Assembly: GCA_016703645.1 (NCBI GenBank)
Contig: JADJBR010000007.1
Location: forward strand, 186,001 to 250,000
DNA length: 64,000 nucleotides
Reading direction: 5' to 3'
Origin: Zoogloea sp.
GTDB lineage: Bacteria; Pseudomonadota; Gammaproteobacteria; Burkholderiales; Rhodocyclaceae
The translations under genes were made by a program, and so were the position numbers. The notes beneath the pieces are model-generated. The model had not been told where the DNA came from and searched no databases. It worked only from the letters and a program-made list of their open reading frames with translations. How positions within the stretch are numbered: position 1 is the first letter of the stretch; every line of letters starts with the position of its first letter. Shown piece by piece: positions 31,388 to 39,829 of the stretch.

Positions 31388-33232
31388 TCAGCCCTTCAGG
31401 CGTCGTCCTGTTGCCAGGGCCGCCAGGGCAAGAAAGGCCATCAGGCTGGCGGGGTCAAGGGCACCGCCACCGCCGCCGGAGGACTTGGCCGCCACGGACT
31501 GCACCTCGAAAGTCGCCTGCCCGGTGCCCTGGCGCCCGCTGTCATCGGTAACGGTCAGACCCACCACGTAGGTGCCTGCCACAGGGGCCGTGAAGGAGGG
31601 GGCGGCGACACTGTCGGAACTGAAACTCCCGCTACCGGGCCCGCTGATCTGGATCCACTTCCAGGCGACCAAGTGGGCTCCACCCGTGGCTGCGCTGCCG
31701 CCGCCATCAAGGCTGAAGGCCGTGCCCACCACCCGGGAGGTGGCGACGCCGATGCTGACGGAAGGGTTGGCCGCAGCGACAGCCGCCGTCACCGCCGAGC
31801 CCGTGTTGAGCATGCCCGCTCCGCAGGTGGTGGTGGTGCAGTTGCACTGGCCATCGGCGGAGATGAGGGGGCAGGTGGGCAGTGTGCTGTCCAGCGGGAA
31901 GGGGGTGGCGCTGCTCTTGATCAGCGCGCCCACATCCGTTTCCGTCAGTGCCGGGTTGGCCGCCAGCATGAGTGCCGCGGTACCGGCCACCAGCGGAGCG
32001 GCGAAACTGGTGCCCACGGTGTTGTCCCCCGTCCCGGTGTAGGTGTTTCCCGTCGGGCTCGTGCTGCCCTGGTTGGTCGGATTGATAAAGGGGAACAGGC
32101 AGGGTTGCCCTACCTGGACATTCACGCAGTTGCCGGCCGGTGCGCTGACCCCCACCTCCACACCGTGACTTGAGTAACCCACTTTGGTGCCCACGTGGCG
32201 GATGCCGGCTACGGCAAGCACCCCGGGGCAGTTGGCAGGCTCATTGACGGCGCCCGACTCGTTGCCGGCCGCCGCGACGATGAGCGTGCCGGCGGCCCTG
32301 ATTTCGGCAATGGCCGAGCGATAGGCAGCGCTACAGGTGCCGGCTCCGGCGAGACTCAGGTTGATGACCCGGGCCGGCGTAGGATTGCTGGGCACCCCGG
32401 GTACGCTCAAGCCAGCCGCCCAGCGCATGCCGGCGATGATGTCCGAGTCGAAGCCACCGCACTTGCCGAGTACGCGGACGGGCAGCACACGGGTGGCGCC
32501 CCCCATGCCGGCAATACCCCGGGAGTTGTTGGTTTCGGCCGCCAGAATGCCGGCCACCTGGGTGCCGTGCCAACTGCTGCCTTGCACGCTCAGGGTGCCG
32601 CACAGGGCGGTCAGGGCGGCATTGTTGCGGTCGGCCGCCGAGACGTAGTCCCCCGGGTCGGAAGCATTGGCATCCCGGCCGCTCTGGCCATCGTTGGCAT
32701 TGAGATCATCGGTGATGAAGTCGTAGCCCGCCACCAGGCGGGGGGCCAGATCCTCGTGATCGAAGCGCACGCCAGAGTCCACTACGGCCACCACCACCTT
32801 GCTGCTGCCACTGGTCATGTCCCAGGCGGCCTGGGCATTGGTGGCCGCGAGGCGGGTGGTGTCGGGCGCCTGCAGGTACCACTGGAATCCGTACAGGGGG
32901 TCGTTGGGCAGGGCGCTGATCTTCTTGATACGGTCAGGCACCGCGTATTCCACGTCGGCATCTCCGGCCAGTCTTGCGGCCAGCGCCTCCGATGTCAGGC
33001 CGCTGGCGCGCATGACGTGCAGATCCCGACCGGGCTGGCTGACCATGTGCGCCTTCACTCCCATCCGCGTGCCGAGGGTTTCGACGCGACCCGCGGCCTG
33101 GATCTGCTTGAGCACGGAGCTGGCCTTGAGTTTGACAATCACCCGGGCTTCGAGGCCGTCGGCGGCCTGGGTGAATGACGGTGCGGCAACCAGGGCGCAC
33201 AGGGCCAGGCCGATTCGCGGGAGCATGGTCAT
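31388..33232 (-). CDS. Secreted S8 (subtilisin-like) serine protease with GlyGly-CTERM-like tail
   Basis: A 614-residue preproprotease. The signal peptide (MLPRIGLALCALVAAPSFTQA) is followed by a propeptide-like region (residues about 25-105) and the S8 catalytic domain. The triad is Asp152 (VVDSGVRFDHED), His222 (SSWHGTQVAGIL) and Ser409 (GTSFAAPLVAGTAAL). A PKD/Ig-like domain follows (about 515-580). The C-terminus is SSGGGGGALDPASL, then a hydrophobic helix and RRLKG. This resembles the GlyGly-CTERM sorting signal cleaved by rhombosortase in type II-secreting bacteria. The ATG overlaps the stop of the upstream small lipoprotein gene (ATGA), so the two are translationally coupled. Confidence 0.9.
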   Translation of the reverse strand: MTMLPRIGLALCALVAAPSFTQAADGLEARVIVKLKASSVLKQIQAAGRVETLGTRMGVKAHMVSQPGRDLHVMRASGLTSEALAARLAGDADVEYAVPDRIKKISALPNDPLYGFQWYLQAPDTTRLAATNAQAAWDMTSGSSKVVVAVVDSGVRFDHEDLAPRLVAGYDFITDDLNANDGQSGRDANASDPGDYVSAADRNNAALTALCGTLSVQGSSWHGTQVAGILAAETNNSRGIAGMGGATRVLPVRVLGKCGGFDSDIIAGMRWAAGLSVPGVPSNPTPARVINLSLAGAGTCSAAYRSAIAEIRAAGTLIVAAAGNESGAVNEPANCPGVLAVAGIRHVGTKVGYSSHGVEVGVSAPAGNCVNVQVGQPCLFPFINPTNQGSTSPTGNTYTGTGDNTVGTSFAAPLVAGTAALMLAANPALTETDVGALIKSSATPFPLDSTLPTCPLISADGQCNCTTTTCGAGMLNTGSAVTAAVAAANPSVSIGVATSRVVGTAFSLDGGGSAATGGAHLVAWKWIQISGPGSGSFSSDSVAAPSFTAPVAGTYVVGLTVTDDSGRQGTGQATFEVQSVAAKSSGGGGGALDPASLMAFLALAALATGRRLKG

Positions 33233-33561
33233 TGCGAGTCCTTTCCTCTGTCGATGCTGACGTAGTCGATTCCGGGCTGGCCTCGCAGCGCGTCCAGCAC
33301 CTTGTCGCAGGCCGGATCGACCGGGGGGCACGTCAGCCGGTAGCTGTGGCTGCGGGACGAGAGACTGCTGACAAAGCGGGCATCGGTTGCACCCGCCTTC
33401 TTCAGTCTCTCCAGGGCTTCGGGAGCATCGCCGGGCGTGGCGAGGGTGAAGCCGACGATCACGGACCGGCTTGAACCGCCGCTCAAGGGGGCTGCGGCGC
33501 AGGCTGTGATGGCAAGCAGAAAGGGCAGCAACAGCCCGCTTCGGCAGAGGTGCGATGTCAA
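33229..33561 (-). CDS. Small lipoprotein coupled to the S8 protease, possible propeptide-like inhibitor or chaperone
   Basis: A 110-residue lipoprotein if started at the TTG at 33561 (MTSHLCRSGLLLPFLLAITAC; lipobox ITAC). A longer frame begins at 33609 without a ribosome site. The mature part (VIVGFTLATPGDAPEALERL ... YRLTCPPVDPACDKVLDALR ... GIDYVSIDRG) has the beta-alpha-beta pattern and length of the subtilisin propeptide/inhibitor I9 fold. Its stop overlaps the protease ATG. I infer that it helps fold or inhibits the protease; no direct motif proves it. Confidence 0.6.
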   Translation of the reverse strand: MTSHLCRSGLLLPFLLAITACAAAPLSGGSSRSVIVGFTLATPGDAPEALERLKKAGATDARFVSSLSSRSHSYRLTCPPVDPACDKVLDALRGQPGIDYVSIDRGKDSQ

Positions 33562-33657
33562 GATGGTTTCCCCGGAAGGTGACAAATGCCCAGTCTGGGA
33601 AAGGGCCACGCCGCACCAGGCGAAGCGGCGTTCATCCTTGCCGGGCCTGTCCGCCCC

Positions 33658-33909
33658 TCAGCGGCGCCGACGCCCCGGGGCGGGCCCCCCCGTTGGCGTG
33701 GCGGGGGCCGGCTTTCCGTACTCCTTGAACACCCGTTTTGCGTCCTGCTCGGCGCGCAACTGGGTGCACAGGCTGGGATCATCATCGTGGTCACTAAAAT
33801 AACCTGCCGCCTGAGCCTTCATCACGAGCTGGATCGCTGCGTGCTCGCTGAGGCCGAAGCGTTCGAAAATGAGGGTGGTGACTTCATCCAGATGCTCTTC
33901 GTAGGTCAT
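33658..33909 (-). CDS. Conserved hypothetical small protein
   Basis: An 83-residue soluble, acidic protein (MTYEEHLDEVTTLIFERFGL) with a Pro/Gly/Arg-rich tail ending RRRR. It is predicted mostly helical over residues 1-60 and has two histidines and a single cysteine (LCTQL). The start ATG is followed by normal codon use. It lies between the protease pair and the divergent MOSC gene. I recognise no domain. Confidence 0.55.
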   Translation of the reverse strand: MTYEEHLDEVTTLIFERFGLSEHAAIQLVMKAQAAGYFSDHDDDPSLCTQLRAEQDAKRVFKEYGKPAPATPTGGPAPGRRRR

Positions 33910-34025
33910 GATGGGGATAATGGCGTGACAGGCCCCGTATTGTAACGGCAGGTGGGCCCCTGTCCTTGCCCGCCTGCCCGGGCCCCGGGGATAATCGTCT
34001 CCGTCCTCCAGCCCATGAATCCGCC

Positions 34026-34826
34026 ATGACCGATACCCGGCCTGTCCTCTCTGCCCTTTACTGCCATCCCGTCAAGTCCATGCGTGGCCAGCGTCTGGAT
34101 GCCAGCCCGGTCAGTGCGGCGGGCCTGCCCTTTGACCGCATGTGGATGGTGGGGGATGCCAATGGCAGATTTGTGACGGGACGCGAGTATCCGGAGCTGG
34201 TGCTGATCGATGCTCAAGCGTCGGCACTGGGCGTCACGCTCTCGGCGTCCGGGCGGGCGCCGCTCTTCGTGCCCAACAGTGCCTTTGACGATCCCGCCCC
34301 GGTGACTGTCTGGGGCGACCGCTTTTCCGCCTGGCGGGGTGCCGTCGAGGCGGACGAGTGGATATCCGCCTACATCGGTGCCCGGCTGACGCTCATGTGG
34401 ACCGGGGCGGAGACCGCAAGGCGGGTGAAGGCGGAACAGCAAGTGCCCTTGTCCTTTGCCGACGGTTTTCCGCTGCTGATCATCGGCCAGGCGTCCCTTG
34501 ACGACCTGTCCGCGCGGGTTGGCCGCCCGCTGGCCATGGAGCGTTTCCGGCCCAATCTTGTGGTGTCCGGCGCCCCGGCCTTTGCCGAGGATGGATGGAA
34601 GCGCATCCGCATCGGCACATGCACCTTCCGCATCGTCAAGCCCTGCGAGCGCTGTGTCTTCACCACCGTCGACCCGGACACCGGTCGCAAGGCGCTCGAC
34701 CAGGAACCCTTGCGAACCTTGGCCAAATACCGCAAGACCCCGGATGGCGTGATCTTCGGGCAAAACGTGATTGCCGAAGGTGATGGCGAATTGCGCTGCG
34801 GAATGGACGTGGAAATTCTCGAATGA
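34026..34826 (+). CDS. MOSC-domain protein (YcbX-like, N-terminal beta-barrel plus MOSC)
   Basis: A 266-residue protein with an N-terminal MOSC_N beta-barrel (LSALYCHPVKSMRGQRL, LPFDRMWMVGDANGRF) and a C-terminal MOSC domain. The MOSC domain contains FRPNLVVSGAPAFAEDGW and the conserved cysteine in IVKPCERCVFTTVDPDTG. Such proteins bind the molybdenum cofactor and reduce N-hydroxylated compounds (YcbX, mARC relatives). The short form here lacks the ferredoxin domain of E. coli YcbX and so would need a separate electron donor. I chose the ATG at 34026 (MTDTRPV) because the 20 residues before it are not conserved. Confidence 0.88.
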   Translation: MTDTRPVLSALYCHPVKSMRGQRLDASPVSAAGLPFDRMWMVGDANGRFVTGREYPELVLIDAQASALGVTLSASGRAPLFVPNSAFDDPAPVTVWGDRFSAWRGAVEADEWISAYIGARLTLMWTGAETARRVKAEQQVPLSFADGFPLLIIGQASLDDLSARVGRPLAMERFRPNLVVSGAPAFAEDGWKRIRIGTCTFRIVKPCERCVFTTVDPDTGRKALDQEPLRTLAKYRKTPDGVIFGQNVIAEGDGELRCGMDVEILE

Positions 34827-34888
34827 GACGTGCGTGAAGTCCTGATGGCAAGGGCTGGCGGTTGCCGGTCTGCGCTTGCCCTCTTCCA

Positions 34889-34956
34889 GAAAAAAACCCG
34901 AGGGCCGTGAGGCGCTCGGGTTGAAATCCACACCAAAGGAGGAGGGTGGAGGAGAC
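34889..34956 (-). ncRNA. Candidate CU-rich sRNA with anti-Shine-Dalgarno motifs
   Basis: Read on the minus strand, this stretch begins TTGTCTCCTCCACCCTCCTC, with two CCTCC anti-Shine-Dalgarno motifs. It ends in a stem-loop ACCCGAG...CTCGGGT followed by T7, the usual 3' end of an Hfq-dependent sRNA. A -10-like TATCAT lies at 34963-34968 and a TTGTGC 19 bp upstream of it. No reading frame is present. It lies 104 bp beyond the VIT-transporter stop on the same strand, so it could also be a 3'-UTR product of that gene. Confidence 0.5.
34895..34922 (-). terminator. Intrinsic terminator (minus strand)
   Basis: AACCCGAG/CTCGGGTT stem followed on the minus strand by T7. It ends either the VIT-transporter transcript or the candidate sRNA. 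Confidence 0.8.
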
Positions 34957-35059
34957 AACTGAATGATAGATCAAATTTTGGTGCGGTGCACAATTATTTG
35001 TTGAATCGACGCGTGCTCCACCAACTTTGTCACGGATTCAGCGACGATCCGAATCCGCC

Positions 35060-35761
35060 TCAAAGCACAGTACCGAATGCCCGCCCGATGACTGTCGTGA
35101 GTGCCATGGCAAGGGCGCTCCAAAAGGCCACCCTGCCCGCACCGACCCACGGCCTCGCGCCTCCCACCCGGGCGGCCAGCGCGCCGAGCATGGCAAGAAA
35201 GAGCAGGCTGGTGGCTGAGAGGGCGGGAATCAAGCGCTCACCGGAGACCAGCAATGCCACCCCAAGGGGCAGGGCCGCGCCCGCTGCAAAACTCGCAGCC
35301 GAGGCGAAGGCTGCCTGGATCGGTCGTGCTTCGAGCACTTCTGAAAGGCCCAGCTCATCACGGGCATGGGCTCCAAGGGCGTCGTGCTGGGTGAGTTGCC
35401 GGGCGACCTGCTGCGCCAGCGCGGGGTCAAGCCCCCGCCCTACGTAGATCGCCGCCAGCTCCAGAAGCTCCGCATCGGGTGCGTTCGCCAGTTCGAGTCT
35501 CTCCCGCGACAGATCGGCCTTCTCGACATCCGCCTGGGAGTGTACCGAGACGTACTCGCCTGCCGCCATCGACATTGCCCCGGCAACCAGTCCTGCAACC
35601 CCCGTGAGCACCACCGTGCCGTGATCCGCATTTGCTGCCGCGACCCCCAAGAGCAGGCTTGCGGTGGACACGATCCCGTCGTTGGCACCCAATACTGCCG
35701 CTCGCAGCCAGCCTATGCGGTCGCTGCGATGGCGTTCGTCGTGGCGATGTCCAGGGGGCAT
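35060..35761 (-). CDS. VIT/CCC1 family metal transporter
   Basis: A 233-residue membrane protein of the VIT1/CCC1 family, which moves Fe2+ or Mn2+. The N-terminus has the family motif LRAAVLGANDGIVSTASLLL. A second helix has VAGLVAGAMSMAAGEYVSV, then an acidic/histidine cytoplasmic segment (ELLELAAIYVGRGL, LTQHDALGAHARDEL) where metals bind, then three further helices. In bacteria these genes protect against iron or manganese excess. The gene has a long 5' region (35762-36163) with a large hairpin and an intrinsic terminator, suggesting attenuation control. Confidence 0.9.
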   Translation of the reverse strand: MPPGHRHDERHRSDRIGWLRAAVLGANDGIVSTASLLLGVAAANADHGTVVLTGVAGLVAGAMSMAAGEYVSVHSQADVEKADLSRERLELANAPDAELLELAAIYVGRGLDPALAQQVARQLTQHDALGAHARDELGLSEVLEARPIQAAFASAASFAAGAALPLGVALLVSGERLIPALSATSLLFLAMLGALAARVGGARPWVGAGRVAFWSALAMALTTVIGRAFGTVL

Positions 35762-35897
35762 GGAAGGGGGCTCGTGGAATAAGGGTGGACGGGCTTGGGT
35801 ATCAGGTCCGCGTTCATTGACAGACTACAGGTCTTTACCTTGATCGTCCCTGATCTCCATCGTCTGATGAGTCGATACGTGAAGAGCGCGGCGTCTT

Positions 35898-35927
35898 AAA
35901 AAGCGACCGACCCTTTGGGGGCCGGCC
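35898..35927 (-). terminator. Leader terminator upstream of the VIT transporter
   Basis: On the minus strand GGCCGGCCC-CCAAA-GGGTCGGTC (9 bp with G-U pairs) is followed by GCTTTTTAAG. It lies 137 bp before the VIT start, so a transcript from further upstream would be stopped or attenuated here. Confidence 0.55.
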
Positions 35928-35929
35928 GG

Positions 35930-36002
35930 ACTCACGAGGAGAGCAAGGTGACGGCGGAGCGGTGGGAAAAGCTTGGAGAGCACGCCGCCGCACCTCATGA
36001 GT
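35930..36002. promoter_or_regulatory. Large structured element in the VIT/CBS intergenic region
   Basis: This is the main content of the 402-bp gap between the VIT and CBS-domain genes. ACTCA (35930) pairs with TGAGT (35998). GGTG-A-CGGCGG (35947-35957) pairs with CCGCCG-CACC (35985-35994), giving a 10-bp helix with one bulged A. A 27-nt purine-rich apical segment remains. On the minus strand it directly precedes the leader terminator, the arrangement of a transcription-attenuating leader. On the plus strand it is followed by a T-rich run. A second inverted repeat AAGCTT-CGG-AAGCTT lies at 36027-36040. No known riboswitch consensus was recognised. Confidence 0.4.
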
Positions 36003-36105
36003 TTATTTTGTTATAGACAAAAATCAAGCTTCGGAAGCTTCGCCTGTGTTTTTGTGAATTAAGTTAATGAAAAATAAAGATAAATTATTAAACTGATTTT
36101 TTGCG

Positions 36106-36146
36106 TTGAAACTATATTTTTGAATGCTATATTTGTCCTGGACAAA
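36106..36146 (+). promoter_or_regulatory. Promoter and palindromic operator of the CBS-domain gene
   Basis: TTGAAA (36106-36111), 16 bp, TATATT (36128-36133) form a good sigma-70 promoter. A perfect palindrome TTTGTCC-T-GGACAAA (36132-36146) overlaps the -10 end and the expected transcription start, the position of a repressor site. AAGGAG at 36152 is the ribosome site. Confidence 0.6.
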
Positions 36147-36163
36147 CACACAAGGAGACAGAC

Positions 36164-36601
36164 ATGCCCACTCGTAAAGTTTCCAAAGTCCTTGGCAACC
36201 GGGACTTCCTGGCCGTCACCCCTGCAACCCCCGCCAGCGATGTGGCGGTCATGATGCGTGCTGCCGGCCAGGGGGCGGCGGTTGTCGTGGACCGCGCAGG
36301 CCGCCTGCTGGGCATCTGCACGGAGCGCGATCTGGTTTTCCGGGTGCTGGCCGAGGGGCGGGATCCTGGTGCCACCCCCGTGAGGACTGTCATGTCGCCG
36401 GAGCCGCAAACAGTGCGGGCCGACATGCTCTTTGGCCATGCACTGCATCTGATGCACGAAGCGGGGGTCCGGCACATGCCCGTCGTGGACGGTTTCGGCC
36501 GTCCCCTCGGCATCGTCTCTTCAAGGGATGCGCTGAGTCTCGAGATCGCTCACCTTGGCAGGGAGCTGGAGCAAAGGGAGTGCATTGCGGCAATCCTCTG
36601 A
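36164..36601 (+). CDS. Tandem CBS-domain protein
   Basis: A 145-residue stand-alone CBS pair (Bateman module). CBS1 runs from VTPATPASDVAVMMRAAG to LLGICTERDLVFRVLAEG, and CBS2 from VMSPEPQTVRADMLFGHALH to PLGIVSSRDALSLEI. These modules bind adenine nucleotides such as AMP, ATP or NAD and sense energy state. The partner is unknown. It has a clear promoter, palindromic operator and ribosome site upstream and a strong bidirectional terminator downstream, so it is a regulated single-gene unit. Confidence 0.85.
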   Translation: MPTRKVSKVLGNRDFLAVTPATPASDVAVMMRAAGQGAAVVVDRAGRLLGICTERDLVFRVLAEGRDPGATPVRTVMSPEPQTVRADMLFGHALHLMHEAGVRHMPVVDGFGRPLGIVSSRDALSLEIAHLGRELEQRECIAAIL

Positions 36602-36714
36602 TGCTTGAGTCAGGAAACGGAGTTGATTGCGCTACCGCGGCCCATTCACAGGTGCCCGGGCTGGCATCCGGCGCAATCTGCATCGCGCCGGCTTGGTTTG
36701 TTCGCGTAAGCACG

Positions 36715-36748
36715 AAAAAGGCCCACCTCCAGAGAGGTGGGCCTTTTT
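36715..36748. terminator. Bidirectional terminator between the CBS gene and nrdJ
   Basis: GGCCCACCTC-CAGA-GAGGTGGGCC flanked by A5 and T5; 10-bp perfect stem shared by the two convergent genes. Confidence 0.92.
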
Positions 36749-36821
36749 CGTATTCGCTTGCGCCCGTGGCTTGAAAGCGGCCCCGAACCCCCGCAGGGGA
36801 TTGCCAGGGCCTCGGTCCGTG

Positions 36822-39746
36822 TCAGCCGCAGGTGCCCACAGCGCCACAGGCGGTGCAGAAATCGCAGCCGTCCTTGCGGATCACCGAGTGGTTGCCGCAT
36901 TCGCTGCACAGGGCGCCCTGCATCAGCCGGGGTTCGTTTTCGTCGCGGGGGGCTTCGAGAATGCCCATCTCGCGAGTCGGGTAGCCGGCTTCGTCAAGCA
37001 CGCCGAGCATGGCGTAGCGGTGGATGATCAGCGCGGCCAGGTAGGCGACGGTGGAGGGCCAGTTCTGCTGACGGCGGGTGCCGGGCACGAAGGCCATGAA
37101 GTCGCCCAGGGGTTCCGGGTAGTCGATCAGCTTGCGCAGCTTCATGCCGATCCAGGCCGGGTCCATCACGCGCATGTCGAGGGACAGGATGCGCGACAGG
37201 CCATCCAGGGCGCGCGGGTAGTTGCCCGACAGCCACATGGAGTAGGGGCGGGTGACGCCGTCCGGCAGGGTGATCTCCTTGAGGCCGAGCACGAAGTCTT
37301 CGCCGGTGGCCGGGTTCTGGATATCCACCGTCCAGGACAGGGTGCCGTCGGTGCCGGTCTTGGGCTCCTGCAGGCTGAACACGCTGTCGAGCACCGGGGT
37401 CGGCAGGTCGCCGTCGAGGGCATTGAGCTTCTCGCAGCGGTAGCGCACCACCTGGGCAAAGGCAGCCACCACGCCGGGCATCAACTTTTGTTCACCGTGC
37501 GGCGGGAAGCGCAGTTCGAAGGGCTTCTCGCCGATGGTCTTGGACAGGGCTTCGAGCTTGAGCTTGAGCCAGCCACGGTCGTTGGCGCGCATGTCCATGG
37601 AGAGGGTCTTGGCCACTGCACCCAGGCCGCGGGGCTGGTCGGCACCGTTCACCCACACTTCGAAGGGGAAGGCCCCCTTGGCGGGGCTGTCCTCGACCGG
37701 ATCCATATGGCCGACGAAGAGGGCGAAGTTACCCTGGGGCGTGTTGAGCATGTAAGTCCAGGCGGCGTTGCCGTCCGGCAGGTCCGGGCGGCCGGGCCAG
37801 CGCAGGGAGGACAGCACCGGTGCAGGCAGGCTCTTGATGGAGAGGCGACGGTTGGTGTCGTCGGACATCTCCACGTCCTGGGGCTGCTTCTGCTCGCTGC
37901 TCGGGGTGACCGACAGCACGGAGCCCAGCACGCTGTTGGGACGGTAGGTGGCCAGCCCCTTGAGGCCGGACTTCCAGGCGTCGAGGTAGAGGTTCTCGAA
38001 CTCGGTGTAGGGGTAGTCGGCGGGGACGTTCACCGTCTTGGAGATGGACGTGTCCACATAGGGCGCCACGGCGGCAACCATGTCCTTGTGGGCCTTGGCG
38101 GAGATCTCCAGGGCGGTCACGAAGTAGTCGGGCAGCTTGGTGACATCACCCCCCAGATGCTTGTACAGGCGCCAGGCGTAATCCTCGACCGCATGCTCCT
38201 TGAAGGTGCCGTCGGCCATGCGCTTCTTGCGGGTGTAGGTGTAGGAGAACGGGGGCTCGATGCCGTTGGAGGCGTTGTCGGCGAAGGCCAGGCTGATCGT
38301 GCCGGTGGGGGCGATGGACAGCAGGTGGGAGTTGCGCAGGCCGTGCTTGCGGATCTTGTCCTTCACCTCGACCGGCAGGCGGGAGGCGAAGTTGCCTCCG
38401 GAGAGGTAGAGATCGGCATTGAACAGGGGGAAGGCGCCGCGCTCCCGGGCCAGTTCGACGGAGGCCAGGTAGGCCTGGTCGCGCATGAATTCGGAGATCC
38501 GGGTGGCCATGGCGCGGGCTTCGTCGGTGTCGTAGCGCAGGCGCAGCATGGCCAGGGCGTTACCCAGGCCGGTAAAGCCAAGGCCGACACGGCGCTTGGA
38601 CTGGGCTTCGGCATGCTGCTGCTCAAGAGGCCAGTGGGTGGCTTCCAGCACGTTGTCGAGCATGCGGATGGAGGTTTCAACGGTCTTGCCGAAGGCGGCG
38701 AAGTCGAAGGTGGCCTTGTCGCTGAAGGCGTCCTTCACGTAGAGCGTCAGGTTGATGGAACCCAGGCAGCAGCAGCCGTAGGAGGGCAGGGGCTGCTCGG
38801 CGCAGGGGTTGGTGGCCTCGATGGTTTCGCAGTAGTAAAGGTTGTTGTCCTTGTTCATGCGATCGAGGAACAGGATGCCCGGCTCGGCATGGTCGTAGGT
38901 GGAGCGCATGACCTGGTCCCACAGGTCACGGGCCGGCACCTTGCGGTAGACCCAATGGCCATCCTCGCGCTGGTAGCCGCCGGCCGCCTTGATGTCGGCG
39001 GAGGGCTCGGCCTTGTGGGCCAGTTCCACGTCGCCACCTGCCTCAACCGCCTGCATGAACTGGTCGGTCACGGCGATGGAGACATTGAAGTTGGTCAGGT
39101 CGCCGTGATCCTTGGCGTGGATGAAGTCTTCGATGTCCGGGTGGTCGCAGCGCAGCACGCCCATCTGGGCGCCACGGCGGGAGCCGGCGGACTCGACGGT
39201 TTCGCAGGAGCGGTCGAAGACACGCATGTAGGACACGGGGCCCGACGCGTTGGACTGGGTACCGCGCACCATCGCACCCTTGGGGCGAATGGAAGAGAAG
39301 TCGTAGCCGACACCGCCACCCCGGCGCATGGTTTCAGCAGATTGGGCCAGCGCGGTGTAGATGCCGCAGCGGCCGTCCACGGACTCGGTGATGGAGTCGC
39401 CCACCGGCTGTACAAAGCAGTTGATCAGCGTGGCAGCCAGATTGGTGCCAGCGGCCGAGTTGATGCGGCCGGCGGGTACGAAACCGCGCTCCTGGGCTTC
39501 GAGAAAGCGTGCCTCCCAGAAGGCGCGCTTGTCTTCCGCTTCCATGGCGGCCAGGGCGCGGGCGACGCGCAGACGGACATCGGCAACATTCTGCTCGTTG
39601 CCCTTGGCGTATTTCTCGAGCAGAACCTCGCCGGAGATCTCCTGCGGTTCGAGGTTGGCGGCAGAGGCGGGCTGGACTTTGGCGGGTTTCGTCGTGGCGG
39701 TCATGGCTTTTTTCTGGCTGATCGGGAGGTGTGTGGGACGGCGCAT
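36822..39746 (-). CDS. nrdJ: Adenosylcobalamin-dependent (class II) ribonucleotide reductase
   Basis: Reduces ribonucleotides to deoxyribonucleotides with a B12-derived radical, so it works with or without oxygen. The 974-residue protein has [20 protein letters not shown] near residue 100 (substrate-site cysteine region), [16 protein letters not shown], the [20 protein letters not shown] active-site loop with the thiyl-radical cysteine, and [10 protein letters not shown]. The C-terminus has a zinc-ribbon-like end ([22 protein letters not shown]). I kept the ATG at 39746 because GAGGT lies 5 nt upstream; the internal ATG at 39704 has no ribosome site. The upstream region is strongly AT-rich with a direct repeat. 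No cobalamin riboswitch was seen. Confidence 0.95.
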   Translation of the reverse strand: MRRPTHLPISQKKAMTATTKPAKVQPASAANLEPQEISGEVLLEKYAKGNEQNVADVRLRVARALAAMEAEDKRAFWEARFLEAQERGFVPAGRINSAAGTNLAATLINCFVQPVGDSITESVDGRCGIYTALAQSAETMRRGGGVGYDFSSIRPKGAMVRGTQSNASGPVSYMRVFDRSCETVESAGSRRGAQMGVLRCDHPDIEDFIHAKDHGDLTNFNVSIAVTDQFMQAVEAGGDVELAHKAEPSADIKAAGGYQREDGHWVYRKVPARDLWDQVMRSTYDHAEPGILFLDRMNKDNNLYYCETIEATNPCAEQPLPSYGCCCLGSINLTLYVKDAFSDKATFDFAAFGKTVETSIRMLDNVLEATHWPLEQQHAEAQSKRRVGLGFTGLGNALAMLRLRYDTDEARAMATRISEFMRDQAYLASVELARERGAFPLFNADLYLSGGNFASRLPVEVKDKIRKHGLRNSHLLSIAPTGTISLAFADNASNGIEPPFSYTYTRKKRMADGTFKEHAVEDYAWRLYKHLGGDVTKLPDYFVTALEISAKAHKDMVAAVAPYVDTSISKTVNVPADYPYTEFENLYLDAWKSGLKGLATYRPNSVLGSVLSVTPSSEQKQPQDVEMSDDTNRRLSIKSLPAPVLSSLRWPGRPDLPDGNAAWTYMLNTPQGNFALFVGHMDPVEDSPAKGAFPFEVWVNGADQPRGLGAVAKTLSMDMRANDRGWLKLKLEALSKTIGEKPFELRFPPHGEQKLMPGVVAAFAQVVRYRCEKLNALDGDLPTPVLDSVFSLQEPKTGTDGTLSWTVDIQNPATGEDFVLGLKEITLPDGVTRPYSMWLSGNYPRALDGLSRILSLDMRVMDPAWIGMKLRKLIDYPEPLGDFMAFVPGTRRQQNWPSTVAYLAALIIHRYAMLGVLDEAGYPTREMGILEAPRDENEPRLMQGALCSECGNHSVIRKDGCDFCTACGAVGTCG

Positions 39747-39791
39747 AGCTTACCTCGAAGCTTTAAATTAACACAAATTTTTTAGTTGTTT

Positions 39792-39819
39792 AAAATCAAT
39801 AGCTTAAAAAAATCAATAG
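39792..39819 (-). repeat. AT-rich direct repeat upstream of nrdJ
   Basis: AAAATCAATAG occurs at 39792-39802 and 39809-39819 (17-bp period), each copy followed by GCTTAAAA (39802 and 39823). The repeats lie 45-80 bp upstream of the nrdJ start within an AT-rich stretch and may be tandem regulator sites (for example NrdR-type boxes), though I see no exact match to a known consensus. Confidence 0.4.
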
Positions 39820-39829
39820 TGTGCTTAAA

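Noticed and set aside
34931-35000. A plus-strand short gene after GGAGGAGGGTGGAGGAG at 34938-34954
   Set aside because: The ATG that follows opens only about 13 codons. The strand asymmetry of the terminator (T-run on minus) supports a minus-strand RNA instead.
35930-36002. Calling the VIT leader a yybP-ykoY manganese or a mini-ykkC guanidine riboswitch
   Set aside because: The GGGGAGUA-type core of the former is absent, and the ACGA/ACGG stretches here are not presented in the paired hairpin loops of the latter.
36627-39785. A 1052-codon open frame on the plus strand opposite nrdJ
   Set aside because: It is a shadow of the high-GC, strongly codon-biased nrdJ gene. Its product is Gly/Val/His-rich without domains, and nrdJ on the other strand is unmistakable.
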